A DNA stretch of 64,000 nt from Metabacillus sp. B2-18 (GCF_021117275.1 NZ_CP088245.1:1091501-1155500), one strand, 5' to 3'. Positions 16,594-26,139 are shown, numbered from the stretch's first letter. The notes: generated by a model not told the origin, from the sequence alone. Translations and numbers: made by a program.

Positions 16594-17994
16594 TTAAGCT
16601 GCTAATACTATTTTTAAAAACTCTTCTGTTTTTGTGTAGTTGAGTTTCTTTTTAATTTCTGATAAATAACTGTATTGTGGCTGTTTAGACTGATAAGGCT
16701 TCTTGTGTTGTAACATTGAAAAGGCTATTTTGATAAATTTATTCCCTAAAGCTATATAGGCTTTTCTTGCATGTTTTCCTCTTTCCCTCAGTCTATCAAA
16801 GAAAGGTCGTAAGTCTTTATTGTGTTGTGCCAACGATTTACCTACGGTATAAACGATGAATCGTAAGTGCTTGTTTCCCTGCTTAGAGATCTTACCGTAG
16901 AATCCTTGTGTTCCACCAGACTGAATAATAATTGGATTTGTACCAGCTTTTTTTATAAGTTGGCCGGCATTCTCGTAATGAGAAACTTCACCTAATTCGC
17001 TAAAGAACTCTGCCGCGGTAATTACCCCTATTCCTGGGACTGTTAATAGAAGTCTACCTTCTGTTTGGAGTAATACCCGTTCTATTTCTTTTTCGAGAAT
17101 GATGATTGTTTCGTTTAATTGCCTTAAATCCCTAAGTGCTAGTTGAAGTAAAAGTAATTCTGCAGACAGATCTTCCTTTGGTTTAACAATAGAATTCTCG
17201 GCTACGGAGAGTAGGGTATTCATGGTATCTTCTCTCATTCTTAATTTTTGTAATCGCGAGATTTCCCTAATACCATTAAGTCCAAGAGATAAAACATCTG
17301 AAGGATGGGGGTAATGTTCCATGAAAATCAACGAGGACTTTCCCCAGAAATCACTAAAAATCAATTTTTTCCTTGGCACATTACCTTTCACTTCAATATA
17401 TCCTTGAAACTCTCTCCAGATATGATCCATCAAAGTCCGTATTTTCACACGAGTTTTTGAGCGCTTTTGAACCTCAGTTCTTCTTGCACGAGTAAGTGTC
17501 ATTAATTTACGAAAATTACCTTCTGGTAATTTGTTTTCCATACCTTTATTTTGCATTAAGGCATGAGCGATAGCGTAAAGATCGAGGTCATCTGTTTTAC
17601 TCCAATTTAGAGCGCTAGCTCTTTCCTCATGAGTTGTCGCTGCATTTATTAAAGTCACATGATATCCAAACTTACTTAATTCTTTTACAATGTCCTCGTA
17701 ATAATGACCAGTAACTTCCACTCCAATCAACAGTTTTTCTGCCTGGAGTTCTTTTTCCGCCCTTTTAATCCTCGAGCATATATCCTTTATTCCTACCTCG
17801 TTTATCCCAAAGAAAAATGGTTTTTCTATAACATCACCGAAGTAATTACAGATAAGGGCCTTTTGAAAATACTTTGCCGCATCAATCGCTACAATTAAAA
17901 CTTTTTCTAAATTTAGTCCTCTAAGTTGTGAACTGAATTGACTACCTTTTCTTCCTTGTATATTATTAATATAGTTTTTGTTTTTTAACCCCAT
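16594..17994 (-). CDS. IS110-family transposase (DEDD RuvC-like)
   Basis: A 466-residue transposase. The N-terminal RuvC-like DEDD domain shows VAIDAAKYFQKAL near residue 36, LLIGVEVTGHYY near 90 and SKTDDLDLYAIAHAL near 132. The C-terminal Transposase_20 domain shows LLTVPGIGVITAAEF near 318, followed by GTNPIIIQSG and SKQGNKHLRFIVY with the conserved Ser. It is of usual or slightly long length for the family. It lies opposite to the surrounding catabolic genes, between the regulator and the CoA operon, without interrupting a recognisable gene. Confidence 0.92.
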   Translation of the reverse strand: MGLKNKNYINNIQGRKGSQFSSQLRGLNLEKVLIVAIDAAKYFQKALICNYFGDVIEKPFFFGINEVGIKDICSRIKRAEKELQAEKLLIGVEVTGHYYEDIVKELSKFGYHVTLINAATTHEERASALNWSKTDDLDLYAIAHALMQNKGMENKLPEGNFRKLMTLTRARRTEVQKRSKTRVKIRTLMDHIWREFQGYIEVKGNVPRKKLIFSDFWGKSSLIFMEHYPHPSDVLSLGLNGIREISRLQKLRMREDTMNTLLSVAENSIVKPKEDLSAELLLLQLALRDLRQLNETIIILEKEIERVLLQTEGRLLLTVPGIGVITAAEFFSELGEVSHYENAGQLIKKAGTNPIIIQSGGTQGFYGKISKQGNKHLRFIVYTVGKSLAQHNKDLRPFFDRLRERGKHARKAYIALGNKFIKIAFSMLQHKKPYQSKQPQYSYLSEIKKKLNYTKTEEFLKIVLAA

Positions 17995-18130
17995 GTGTTT
18001 CTCCTCCGTGTTGGTTGATAGAATGAGGTTCCCTGTCAGGTACTTTAATCTTACAACATGGAGAACACTGGGGTCTTTTTTTATTTAAAGACTATTCGAC
18101 ATTATTATCTAATACACCAGTGCACTGCCC

Positions 18131-18209
18131 TTCCTACAAAACATAGGAAGTTATATATTTTTTTTCCTACATTGTGTAGGTACAATCCCCTTCGAGTGAC
18201 GGCTATAAT
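18131..18209 (+). promoter_or_regulatory. Operator pair and promoter of the CoA-thioester operon
   Basis: Two copies of TTCCTACA-N5-TAGG start at 18131 and 18164, 33 bp (about three helix turns) apart. The second ends at 18180, directly before the -35 position (18181-18186, TACAAT, poor). TATAAT follows at 18204-18209 after 17 bp. The same motif-to-promoter geometry is found at 11856 before the permease. Each copy is embedded in a palindrome (CTTCCTA-N7-TAGGAAG and CCTACA-TTG-TGTAGG). The regulator is inferred to be the PucR-type protein. Confidence 0.65.
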
Positions 18210-18250
18210 GAACGTATAGAAGTTGATAAAGAGATTGGGGATGAGATGAG

Positions 18251-19105
18251 ATGGCGATTTCAACAATTGGTGTGGTTGGTGCTGGATCGATGGGAGCAGG
18301 TATTGCGAATCTAGCAGCTATGAATAAGTTTAACGTTATTTTAAATGATATTGAGGAGCGTTTTTTAGATGGTGCTCTTAAACGTATTGATAAGTTTATG
18401 AGCAAAAGTGTGGAAAGAGGAAAAATGACTGAAGAGCAAAAGCAAGAAGCATTTGCCCGAATTCAAACAACTACTAGCTTAGAAGAAATGAGTGGAGCAG
18501 ATGTTGTGATTGAGGCAGTTTTAGAGGATCTCTCATTAAAGAAAGAAGTATTTTCAAAGCTTGATAGCATTGTGAACGAAAATTGTATTTTAGCTACAAA
18601 TACTTCGTCCATGTCTATTACAGAAATTGCTTCTGCAACGAAACGTCCAGAACGTGTGGCAGGGATGCATTTCTTTAATCCAGCACAACTCATGAAGCTT
18701 GTTGAAGTAGTTCGTGGCTATAAAACAAGTGATGAAACCATCGAAGAATTGAAAGCGTTATCTAAACAGCTTTCGAAAGAGCCAGTAGAAGTAAAGAAAG
18801 ATTCTCCTGGATTTATCGTAAATAGAATTATGATTCCACAATTTATTGAAGCGATTAAGCTATTAGAGGAAGGCGTTGCTTCAGCTGAAGATATCGATAA
18901 GGCTGTAACGCTTGGATTGAACTATCCAATGGGACCTTTCACTCTTCAAGATTATGCAGGAGTTGAGATTGGTTACCATGTGATGGAGTATTTTAAAGAA
19001 GAATTTAATGATAACCATTTTGCACCACCACAATTATTAAAGCAGCTAGTGAGAGCAGGACGTCACGGTAAGAAAACAGGTGCAGGATTTTACGATTACG
19101 AATAA
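18251..19105 (+). CDS. 3-hydroxyacyl-CoA (3-hydroxybutyryl-CoA-type) dehydrogenase
   Basis: A 284-residue NAD-dependent enzyme of usual length for the single-domain Hbd/PaaH family. It oxidises the 3-hydroxyacyl-CoA to the 3-ketoacyl-CoA in the third step of beta-oxidation. The Rossmann motif GVVGAGSMGAGIA is at residues 6-18. The catalytic His is in RVAGMHFFNPAQLMKLVEVV near 138, with VKKDSPGFIVNRI near 190. It is the first gene of a tightly packed operon; its stop overlaps an in-frame upstream ATG of the next gene by one base. In this context it likely acts on an aryl-substituted side chain, which is inference. Confidence 0.88.
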   Translation: MAISTIGVVGAGSMGAGIANLAAMNKFNVILNDIEERFLDGALKRIDKFMSKSVERGKMTEEQKQEAFARIQTTTSLEEMSGADVVIEAVLEDLSLKKEVFSKLDSIVNENCILATNTSSMSITEIASATKRPERVAGMHFFNPAQLMKLVEVVRGYKTSDETIEELKALSKQLSKEPVEVKKDSPGFIVNRIMIPQFIEAIKLLEEGVASAEDIDKAVTLGLNYPMGPFTLQDYAGVEIGYHVMEYFKEEFNDNHFAPPQLLKQLVRAGRHGKKTGAGFYDYE

Positions 19106-19122
19106 TGAAGGGGGACTTAATA

Positions 19123-19902
19123 ATGACTTATGAATTTTTATTATGTGAAATTGAAGAAAATGTAGCGGTGGTAACGATTAATAGACCACCGGTTAACCCG
19201 TTGAACACCGTTGTTTTTCAAGAACTTTCAACCTTATTTGATGTATTAGATGCAGACGATGAAGTCCGTGCCATCATTCTTACTGGTAGCGGTGAGAAAG
19301 CATTCGTGGCAGGAGCTGACATCAATGAAATGGCCAGTCTTGATCTTGTTGGTGTTAATAAGATGAACAAAGTATCTAGAACCGTCTTTTCTAAAATTGA
19401 ACAAACGACAAAGCCTGTTATTGCGGCACTTAATGGTTTAGCACTTGGTGGAGGCTTAGAGCTTGCTCTAGCATGTGATCTGCGAATTAGCTCAGATCGA
19501 GCAAAATTTGCTTTTCCAGAGGTAGGTTTAGGAATCATCCCTGGTGGTGGGGGAACACAGCGATTACAAAAAATTGTTGGTCAAGGAATAGCTAAGGAAC
19601 TTCTTTACTTCGGTGATATGTTTGATGCGAATAGAGCACTAGAATTAAGGATTGTTAACAAAGTAGTTCCTGCTGAAGAGGTTCTTGGTGCAGCAAAGGA
19701 ATGGGCAAAGAAATTGGCTCAAAAACCACCAGTTGCACTTCAAATGGTAAAAACAGCAGTAAACGTTGGTGGAAATACGGACTTAGAATCAGGACTTATC
19801 ATTGAAAGTACTTGCTTTGGGAATGCTTTTTCAACTCAAGACAGAGTCGAGGGACTTCAAGCTTTTGTGGAGAAAAGAAAACCTGTTTATACAGGGAGAT
19901 AA
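19123..19902 (+). CDS. Enoyl-CoA hydratase
   Basis: A 259-residue crotonase-family protein that hydrates 2-enoyl-CoA. The two oxyanion-hole segments are VAGADINEMA near residue 62 and ALGGGLELALACDLRI near 105. Both catalytic Glu positions appear to be present (GGLELA-type region and EVGLGIIPGGGGTQRL near 130). The start at ATG 19123 has AGGGGGA 7 nt upstream; an earlier ATG at 19105 overlaps the previous stop codon and has no such site. It lies between the dehydrogenase and thiolase of the same spiral. Confidence 0.88.
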   Translation: MTYEFLLCEIEENVAVVTINRPPVNPLNTVVFQELSTLFDVLDADDEVRAIILTGSGEKAFVAGADINEMASLDLVGVNKMNKVSRTVFSKIEQTTKPVIAALNGLALGGGLELALACDLRISSDRAKFAFPEVGLGIIPGGGGTQRLQKIVGQGIAKELLYFGDMFDANRALELRIVNKVVPAEEVLGAAKEWAKKLAQKPPVALQMVKTAVNVGGNTDLESGLIIESTCFGNAFSTQDRVEGLQAFVEKRKPVYTGR

Positions 19903-19936
19903 GAAGCACCATCACTAAAAAATGAGGTGAAATACC

Positions 19937-21112
19937 ATGAAAGATATTGTGATTTTAGAAGGAGCAAGAACACCATTTGCCGAGATTTCCGGATCATTTC
20001 GTGAGATTACCGCAACTGACTTAGGCGCAATTGCAGCGAAAGAAGCCCTGCATAGAGCGAAAATTACTGGTGAGGATGTTGATCAGGTTGTATTTGGAAA
20101 TGTTCAGCAATCAAGTAAAGACGCTCATCTTCTAGCAAGACATGTTGGGTTAAAGGCAGGGACACCGATTGATGTTCCTGCTCTAACCATTAATCGCTTA
20201 TGTGGCACTGGTCTGGAATCAGTTTTAACGGCAGCACGCTATATTTTAACAAATGAAGCAAATGTAGTATTAGCTGGTGGAACAGAAAGCATGAGTCAGG
20301 TGCCTCACGTTATTCGTGGAATGAGATGGGGTAGTCAGCTTGGTGCACCAGTTGTTGAGGATTGGGTATGGGATGGTCTTTATGATACTTATGGAGATTG
20401 CACAATGGGAGAAACAGCCGAAAATCTTGCGGCAAAATACAATGTAACAAGAGAAGAAGTAGATCAACATGCACTCTCAAGTCATGAACGTGCATTGGCA
20501 GCAAGAGAAAAGGGCTATTTACAGGAAGAAATTGTTCCGGTGACAGTCAAGGGACGAAAAGGCGATAAAGTGATTTCAGAGGATGAACATGTTCGACACA
20601 CAAGTTTGGAACAGCTTGCTAAATTAAAGGCACGATTTGTTGAAAATGGTGTGGTTACACCTGGGAATGCAAGTGGAATGGTGGATGGAGCTGCTGCAAT
20701 AGTTGTTGCATCGGGTGACTATGCGGCTGAGCGTGGCTTAAAACCAATTGCACGTTTAGTATCTTGGGAAGTAGTCGGTGTTGAGCCTAAGTATATGGGA
20801 ATTGGACCGGTTCCAGCTATTCAAGGTGCATTGAAAAAAGCAAATATGACAATAGAAGATCTAGATTTAATTGAAATTAACGAGGCCTTTTCGGCACAAT
20901 ATCTTGCTTGCCAAAAGGTGTTAGGATTTGACTTAGAAATCGGCAATGTAAATGGTGGAGCTGTTGCAATTGGACACCCATTAGCTGCAAGTGGAACAAG
21001 AATTTCAACGTCCCTTATTTATGAATTAAGAAGAAGAAACAAAAAATACGGGGCTTCCGCAGTATGTATCGGAGGCGGTCAAGGAATTGCAGCTGTTTGG
21101 GAAGCATTATAA
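19937..21112 (+). CDS. Acetyl-CoA acyltransferase (thiolase)
   Basis: A 391-residue thiolase that cleaves 3-ketoacyl-CoA with CoA to release acetyl-CoA. The nucleophilic Cys is in INRLCGTGLES near residue 90. The His is in VAIGHPLAASGTR near 350, and the second Cys in VCIGGGQG near 380. GAGGTGA precedes the ATG. It completes the core of a side-chain beta-oxidation spiral with the two genes before it. Substrate length or aryl specificity cannot be read from sequence. Confidence 0.9.
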   Translation: MKDIVILEGARTPFAEISGSFREITATDLGAIAAKEALHRAKITGEDVDQVVFGNVQQSSKDAHLLARHVGLKAGTPIDVPALTINRLCGTGLESVLTAARYILTNEANVVLAGGTESMSQVPHVIRGMRWGSQLGAPVVEDWVWDGLYDTYGDCTMGETAENLAAKYNVTREEVDQHALSSHERALAAREKGYLQEEIVPVTVKGRKGDKVISEDEHVRHTSLEQLAKLKARFVENGVVTPGNASGMVDGAAAIVVASGDYAAERGLKPIARLVSWEVVGVEPKYMGIGPVPAIQGALKKANMTIEDLDLIEINEAFSAQYLACQKVLGFDLEIGNVNGGAVAIGHPLAASGTRISTSLIYELRRRNKKYGASAVCIGGGQGIAAVWEAL

Positions 21113-21149
21113 TTGTTTTCCGGAATAAATATTTAGAATTTTCAAGGAA

Positions 21150-21165
21150 ATGAAAGCGTTGTATC
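21150..21165 (+). promoter_or_regulatory. Weak cre-like site before the CoA ligase
   Basis: ATGAAAGCGTTGTATC keeps the TGAAAGCG core of the CcpA site but not the right half. It lies in the 157-bp gap between the thiolase and ligase genes, which may contain a secondary promoter. Confidence 0.35.
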
Positions 21166-21278
21166 GAATGTTATTAATATGAAATCAGATCGATTTTAGG
21201 AAATATACCCTTATAAATATACTAATTTCAATATCTATCACTTGTTAAGAATAGAAACAAGGGAGAGGGATGCTAGGT

Positions 21279-22835
21279 ATGAATCATAAAGAAGATCAAA
21301 TGACCTTGTATGGTTTACTGAAAAGGACAGCTACCAAGTATGGAGAAAAAGAAGCCATATACGACTTATCGAAACGTGTTTCATACTCTGAGTTTTTTAA
21401 AGATGTGAATCGTATTGCAGCAGGGTTAAGGGCTAAGGGGATAAAGAAAGGTGATCGAATTGCTGTAGCATTACCTAATTTTTATGAAACGGCTATTATC
21501 TTCTTTGCTGTCGCTAAACTTGGGGGTGTTCTTGTTCCTTTTAACCCAAAGTATAAAAAACATGAAGTGAATTTTATTCTAAATAACTCTGAACCTAAAA
21601 TTCTTTTCGCTACGAAAGAATTTGAAGAAAACATTGGATTCAAAGAAGTTCTTTATGTTGTACCTGAAGTGATCACGGTCAAATGCAAGCTGGATGGTCT
21701 TCCATCGTATGATGAATTACTTGTAAATCATGAAAATGAAGTAGAAGAAGCAGAAATTGATACAACTAACGATATTAATTGTATTCTATATACCTCTGGA
21801 ACGACAGGAATACCAAAAGGAGTCATGATCACACATCGAAGTGTTGTGCAATCAGCAAACACAATTAAAAGACAACTATATTGTACAGATCAAGATGTAT
21901 TTGTGATTGCTGCTCCGTTTTTTCATATTTTTGGTATGGCGATTAATCTCTATTGTGCAATATCCTCAGGAGCGCGGATGGTGCTGCAAGAAAAATTCCA
22001 TCCACAGCAAATGTTAGAGTTGATACAACAAGAAAAGGTGACGATCAAACAAGGTGTTCCAACGATGTTTATTAAAGTGTTGGAAACGGAAAATTTTGAT
22101 CAGTATGATCTGTCTTCCTTAAGAGCAGGAATCGTAGGAGCATCTGCAATTTCACCAGCAAAAATGAAGGAAATTAGAGAGCGAATGGGAATTAACCTTT
22201 GCCAGTCCTACGGAATTACAGAAACAGTATCAGTGACAATGACGCCATACGATGATGATGAAAAAAATATTTGTGAAACAGTCGGCAAGCCAATTCCTGG
22301 TGTGCAATTAAAAATTGTAGATGATCAAAGAGAAGAAGTCCCACCTGGTGATATTGGTGAGATTTCTATTAAAAGTTTTGGGATGATGAAGGGCTATTAC
22401 AAGCTGCCTGAGCAAACGGCTCATGTATTGGATGATGAAGGATGGTTTTATACAGGTGATTTAGGAAAATTAAATGAACAAGGTTACTTAACGTTTGTTG
22501 GTAGAAAAAAAGAAATGATTATTCGAGGAGGCTTTAATATTTACCCTCAAGAAATTGAAGGTGTTTTAATGAAGCATCCGAAAATTGCTGAAGCAGCTGT
22601 AGTTGGACTTCCAGACGAAACACTAGGTGAAATTGTTTGTGCTGTCATTCGGTTAAAAGATGGAAGAACAAGCACGGAAGAGGAACTGAAAGACTATCTA
22701 AAGGAACAGCTTGCTATCTATAAATTGCCTGGGAAAGTAATTTTCACAAAGAACTTTCCAGTAACAGCTAGTGGGAAAATTCAAAAGCTAAAGCTGCGAG
22801 ATCAATTGGCAGGGGAAATAAGTCGCCCTGTCTAA
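21279..22835 (+). CDS. AMP-forming acyl/aryl-CoA ligase
   Basis: A protein of about 518 residues of the ANL superfamily that activates a carboxylic acid to its CoA thioester with ATP. Motifs in order are ILYTSGTTGIPKGVMITH near residue 170 (P-loop), QSYGITET near 310, GWFYTGDLG near 390, GRKKEMIIRGGFNIYPQEIE near 410 and the catalytic Lys in TASGKIQKLKL near 505. The start at ATG 21279 follows AGGGAGAGG by about 10 nt; ATG 21270 is too close. It would be the entry enzyme of the pathway. The sequence resembles medium/long-chain ligases, but the context with a thioesterase and ring-cleavage genes suggests an aryl-alkanoic acid (inference). Confidence 0.87.
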   Translation: MNHKEDQMTLYGLLKRTATKYGEKEAIYDLSKRVSYSEFFKDVNRIAAGLRAKGIKKGDRIAVALPNFYETAIIFFAVAKLGGVLVPFNPKYKKHEVNFILNNSEPKILFATKEFEENIGFKEVLYVVPEVITVKCKLDGLPSYDELLVNHENEVEEAEIDTTNDINCILYTSGTTGIPKGVMITHRSVVQSANTIKRQLYCTDQDVFVIAAPFFHIFGMAINLYCAISSGARMVLQEKFHPQQMLELIQQEKVTIKQGVPTMFIKVLETENFDQYDLSSLRAGIVGASAISPAKMKEIRERMGINLCQSYGITETVSVTMTPYDDDEKNICETVGKPIPGVQLKIVDDQREEVPPGDIGEISIKSFGMMKGYYKLPEQTAHVLDDEGWFYTGDLGKLNEQGYLTFVGRKKEMIIRGGFNIYPQEIEGVLMKHPKIAEAAVVGLPDETLGEIVCAVIRLKDGRTSTEEELKDYLKEQLAIYKLPGKVIFTKNFPVTASGKIQKLKLRDQLAGEISRPV

Positions 22836-22855
22836 AGTGAAAGAGGGGCCTTTAT

Positions 22856-23275
22856 ATGAAAAACAACTATGATTTTAAGGTGAGATGGGGAGATACAGAT
22901 GCTGCAGGTATCGTATTTTATCCCAATTTTTATAAATGGATGGATGAAGCAACACATGAATATTTATCAGCTATTGGCTATCCATCTTCCAAGTTATTTC
23001 AAGAACAGCAAATAGGCTGTCCGATACTTGAGGCAAATTGTCAATTCAAGCAACCACTTTTATTTGAAGATTCTGTTAGAGTTCAAAGCATAGTTCAGGA
23101 AATTCAAAATAAAGTGTTTAAAATTAGTCATGTGTTTTTAAGAGGAGAAAAAGAAATAGCAAAAGGATATGAAGTTCGTGCTTGGACTTCTTTTAAAGAA
23201 GAGCCAAAAGCACAGCCAATTCCCGAAGAAGTTCGAGCAAAAATGTTACAGCCTAATCAGCATGTGGAGGTTTAA
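22856..23275 (+). CDS. Hotdog-fold acyl-CoA thioesterase (4HBT family)
   Basis: A 139-residue hotdog protein of the 4-hydroxybenzoyl-CoA thioesterase/YbgC group. The active-site segment FKVRWGDTDAAGIVFYPNFY at residues 7-26 carries the catalytic Asp. It is 21 bp after the ligase and 4 bp before the acyl-CoA dehydrogenase, so it is in the same transcript. A thioesterase beside a ligase is odd for plain fatty acid degradation. It makes sense if the spiral ends in a hydroxybenzoyl-CoA that must be released as free hydroxybenzoate for hydroxylation. That role is inferred. Confidence 0.85.
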   Translation: MKNNYDFKVRWGDTDAAGIVFYPNFYKWMDEATHEYLSAIGYPSSKLFQEQQIGCPILEANCQFKQPLLFEDSVRVQSIVQEIQNKVFKISHVFLRGEKEIAKGYEVRAWTSFKEEPKAQPIPEEVRAKMLQPNQHVEV

Positions 23276-23278
23276 AAC

Positions 23279-24976
23279 ATGCTCAGGGAAAAAAAGAAAC
23301 AGCATTATCTAACGAATGATGTTGAACTTGATGAAGTATTTATCCCGGAGGATTTTAATCAGGAACATGAAATGATTAAAAACTTAGTTGAGAAGTTTGT
23401 TGTGAAAGATGTAAGACCATCACTAGATAAAATAGAAAATCAGCAATTTGATGAAACGGTACGACTGATGAAAGAGGCTGGTGAGCTCGGATTAATCAGT
23501 GCAGATATCCCAGAGGCTGTTGGAGGTCTAGGTCTTGGTAAAGTCTCCGCAACGATACTTTCAGAAAAGATGGCACTTGCTCGTTCTTTTGCGATAACAT
23601 TTGGCGGGCAAACTGGGATTGGTGCTCTTCCGATTGCCTATTTTGGAACAGAGAAGCAAAAAGAAAAGTACTTACCAGAAATTTTAACGGGTGATCTTAT
23701 TACAGCTTATGCATTAACAGAGCCTGGAGCTGGAACAGATGCTATGAATATAAAAACAACAGCAGTTCCTTCCGAATGTAGTCGTTTTTATATTTTGAAT
23801 GGTGAAAAGCAGTGGATTTCAAACGCTGGTTTTGCTGGTCTTTTTATCGTGTTTGCAAAAGTGGAGGGAGATAGGTTTACTGCCTTTATTATAGAAAAAA
23901 ACTTCGATGGAGTATCGATTGGTCCAGAGGAAAAGAAGATGGGGCTAAAGGGATCTTCTACTTGTTCGATACTTTTAGACAATGTGAAGGTTCCTAAGGA
24001 AAATATCATTGGTGAAATTGGAAGAGGACATATCATCGCACTTAATGTCTTAAATCTAGGACGACATAAAATAGCTGCCACATCACTTGGAACAGCCAAG
24101 CATGCGATTGAGCTAGCGGTCGGTTATGCCAATCAGCGAAAACAATTTGGCCAGCCACTCTCTAGCTTTCATTTAATTAAAGATAAAATTGCCGATATGG
24201 CGATCAAAACATATGTAAATGAAAGTTCTATTTATCGAACAGCAGGATTGTTAGAAAAGTCATTTAACCAAATAGCCGATCAAGACGATGTTGCATCAGC
24301 AATCAGCAATTTGGCAGTTGAATGCTCTATCAATAAGGTGATGTCTACAGAAACACTAGATTTTGTTGTAGATGAAGCCCTTCAAATGCATGGAGGCTAC
24401 GGATACATGGCCGAATACGAAATTGAAACATTATATCGTGATTCCAGAATCACTCGTATTTTTGAAGGGACAAACGAAATTAATCGATTAAATATAGCCT
24501 TAACATTACTAAAAACGTATGAAAAACCATTTGAGAAAACAAGAGCACAAGATGGAATTCTTATAGAAGAAAGGCAAACTCTTCATCTATTAAAAAATTT
24601 GTATCATGCTATGATTTTTTCCATACAAAAATATGATTTGGTTAAGTTAAACGAAGAACAAGAAGTTGCAGCATTCCTTGCTGACCTTGTTTCAAGTATC
24701 TATGCAATTGAGAGTGCGATATTAAGAACAGAAAAGGTGATTAAATTATCTGGCTTCGATAGAAACCAACAAAAGCTCGATTACACGATATTGTACACAC
24801 ATGAACAATCACAGCAAGTAGCGATAAGAGCATTAAACCTTCTGCCGCATTTAGGTGATGAAGAATCGTTATCCCAACTTGCATGCCGACTCGTGAGGAG
24901 TAGTCAGAAGGACTTTGTAAAGATAAAACGCAGGATTGCTGACATCATTATAAAAGAAGAAAAATATAGATCGTGA
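23279..24976 (+). CDS. Acyl-CoA dehydrogenase
   Basis: A 565-residue FAD-dependent dehydrogenase, longer than the ~380-residue classical enzymes. It is of the type with a C-terminal helical extension after residue ~420, as in B. subtilis FadE-like proteins. Motifs include AYALTEPGAGTDAMN near residue 145, the flavin-binding RKQFGQPLSSFHLIKDKIADM segment near 285 (split) and the catalytic Glu in IFEGTNEINRLNIA near 400. It introduces the 2,3 double bond in the acyl-CoA, feeding the hydratase. It overlaps no gene; the cupin dioxygenase follows after about 25 bp, tying side-chain and ring-cleavage functions into one transcript. Confidence 0.9.
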   Translation: MLREKKKQHYLTNDVELDEVFIPEDFNQEHEMIKNLVEKFVVKDVRPSLDKIENQQFDETVRLMKEAGELGLISADIPEAVGGLGLGKVSATILSEKMALARSFAITFGGQTGIGALPIAYFGTEKQKEKYLPEILTGDLITAYALTEPGAGTDAMNIKTTAVPSECSRFYILNGEKQWISNAGFAGLFIVFAKVEGDRFTAFIIEKNFDGVSIGPEEKKMGLKGSSTCSILLDNVKVPKENIIGEIGRGHIIALNVLNLGRHKIAATSLGTAKHAIELAVGYANQRKQFGQPLSSFHLIKDKIADMAIKTYVNESSIYRTAGLLEKSFNQIADQDDVASAISNLAVECSINKVMSTETLDFVVDEALQMHGGYGYMAEYEIETLYRDSRITRIFEGTNEINRLNIALTLLKTYEKPFEKTRAQDGILIEERQTLHLLKNLYHAMIFSIQKYDLVKLNEEQEVAAFLADLVSSIYAIESAILRTEKVIKLSGFDRNQQKLDYTILYTHEQSQQVAIRALNLLPHLGDEESLSQLACRLVRSSQKDFVKIKRRIADIIIKEEKYRS

Positions 24977-25001
24977 TCCTAAATAGGGAGAGTGAGTGAA
25001 G

Positions 25002-26114
25002 ATGGCAAAAAACGATGTGTTTGTTAAAGAAGAAATGGATCAGTATTACGATGGCATGAAGAAGCAACATTTAGGACCACTTTGGTATGACCTTGGACAT
25101 ATGGTTACAAAGGAGCCCGTTCATGATGTTGAACCATATTTGTGGAAATGGAAAACAATCCGAGAATATGTGTTAAAAGCCGGCGAATTACTTGAACCAG
25201 GTAAAGATGCTGAGCGACGCGTTGTTTATTTACAAAATCCAAGTTTATTAAAACGAGGTCTTGTGGGTTACGGTACTCATACTCTTTACGCTGGTATTCA
25301 ATTGCTTTTACCAGGTGAAAGTGCACCATCACACCACCATTCACAGTCAGCAATTCGCTTTGTTATTGAAGGAGACGGAGCATATACAGCCGTTAATGGT
25401 GAGAAAACATATATGGAGCGCGGAGATATGATTTTAACTCCAGCATGGACGTGGCATGAACATAAACACGAAGGAACGGAGCCGATGTTTTGGCTTGATG
25501 GACTAGATGTTGGACTAGTGAAAACAATGGCTGCCTCGTTTTTTGAACCATATGAAGAAGAAACCTATCCGATGGAAGCGCCTGAAAATTATTCAACAAA
25601 GCAATTTTCAATGGGAGCTTTTAAGAAGCTTAATGAATCAAAGGAGCCTGGTTATCCTTCACCAATCTTTGGATATAAGTTTGATCGAGTGAAGTATTTA
25701 TTAGATGAAATGACAGAAGCAGATAACGATCCTTATGATGGCTATGCGATTGAGTATATTAACCCAACAACAGGAGGCTCTGCAGATTCGCGAATTGGAA
25801 CGATGATGCAAAAGCTAAAATCTGGTCAACAAACAAAAGCACATCGACATGTGCATAGTGCCATCTTCCACGTTCTTGAGGGCTCAGGATATACGGTCAT
25901 TAATGGGGAGAAGTTTGAGTGGGAAAAAGGTGACTTTTTTATCTTACCGCCTTGGAGTTTGCATGAACATGTGAACACTGGAGAGAGTGATGTGTTTCTG
26001 TTTTCGTTTAATGATAAACCTGTTATGGAAAAATTAGATCTTGAGTACAGTGAAGTATACGAAGATAACGCTGGTCATCAAATTGTAGAAAAAGTGTTTG
26101 TACCGGAAAACTAG
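25002..26114 (+). CDS. Gentisate 1,2-dioxygenase-like bicupin ring-cleavage enzyme (copy A)
   Basis: A protein of about 370 residues with two cupin domains. The N-terminal cupin carries the iron ligands in PSHHHSQSAIRFVIEGDGAY near residue 108 and TWHEHKHEG near 150. The C-terminal one carries AHRHVHSAIFHVLEGSGYTV near 280 and WSLHEHVN near 322. This is the layout of gentisate 1,2-dioxygenase and 1-hydroxy-2-naphthoate dioxygenase. The start at ATG 25002 (MAKND) matches the beginning of the second copy; GTG 24996 is better spaced from AGGGAG and remains possible. A paralogue lies at 32368. Ring cleavage between the carboxyl and hydroxyl carbons is expected. Confidence 0.85.
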   Translation: MAKNDVFVKEEMDQYYDGMKKQHLGPLWYDLGHMVTKEPVHDVEPYLWKWKTIREYVLKAGELLEPGKDAERRVVYLQNPSLLKRGLVGYGTHTLYAGIQLLLPGESAPSHHHSQSAIRFVIEGDGAYTAVNGEKTYMERGDMILTPAWTWHEHKHEGTEPMFWLDGLDVGLVKTMAASFFEPYEEETYPMEAPENYSTKQFSMGAFKKLNESKEPGYPSPIFGYKFDRVKYLLDEMTEADNDPYDGYAIEYINPTTGGSADSRIGTMMQKLKSGQQTKAHRHVHSAIFHVLEGSGYTVINGEKFEWEKGDFFILPPWSLHEHVNTGESDVFLFSFNDKPVMEKLDLEYSEVYEDNAGHQIVEKVFVPEN

Positions 26115-26139
26115 CGTTAAGATAAGGAGGTAGCCTTGG

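Larger units (their letters stand above)
16257..18101 (-). mobile_element. IS110-family insertion sequence (boundaries uncertain)
   Basis: The transposase at 16594-17994 is the only gene of the element. IS110 elements lack clear terminal inverted repeats. A 7-bp direct repeat TTCGACA occurs at 16257-16263 and 18095-18101, on either side, and is offered only as a possible boundary or core repeat. The non-coding part 3' of the transposase (16260-16593) is much longer than the 5' part. It is highly structured, as expected for the IS110/IS1111 group whose guide RNA lies outside the gene. Confidence 0.55.
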
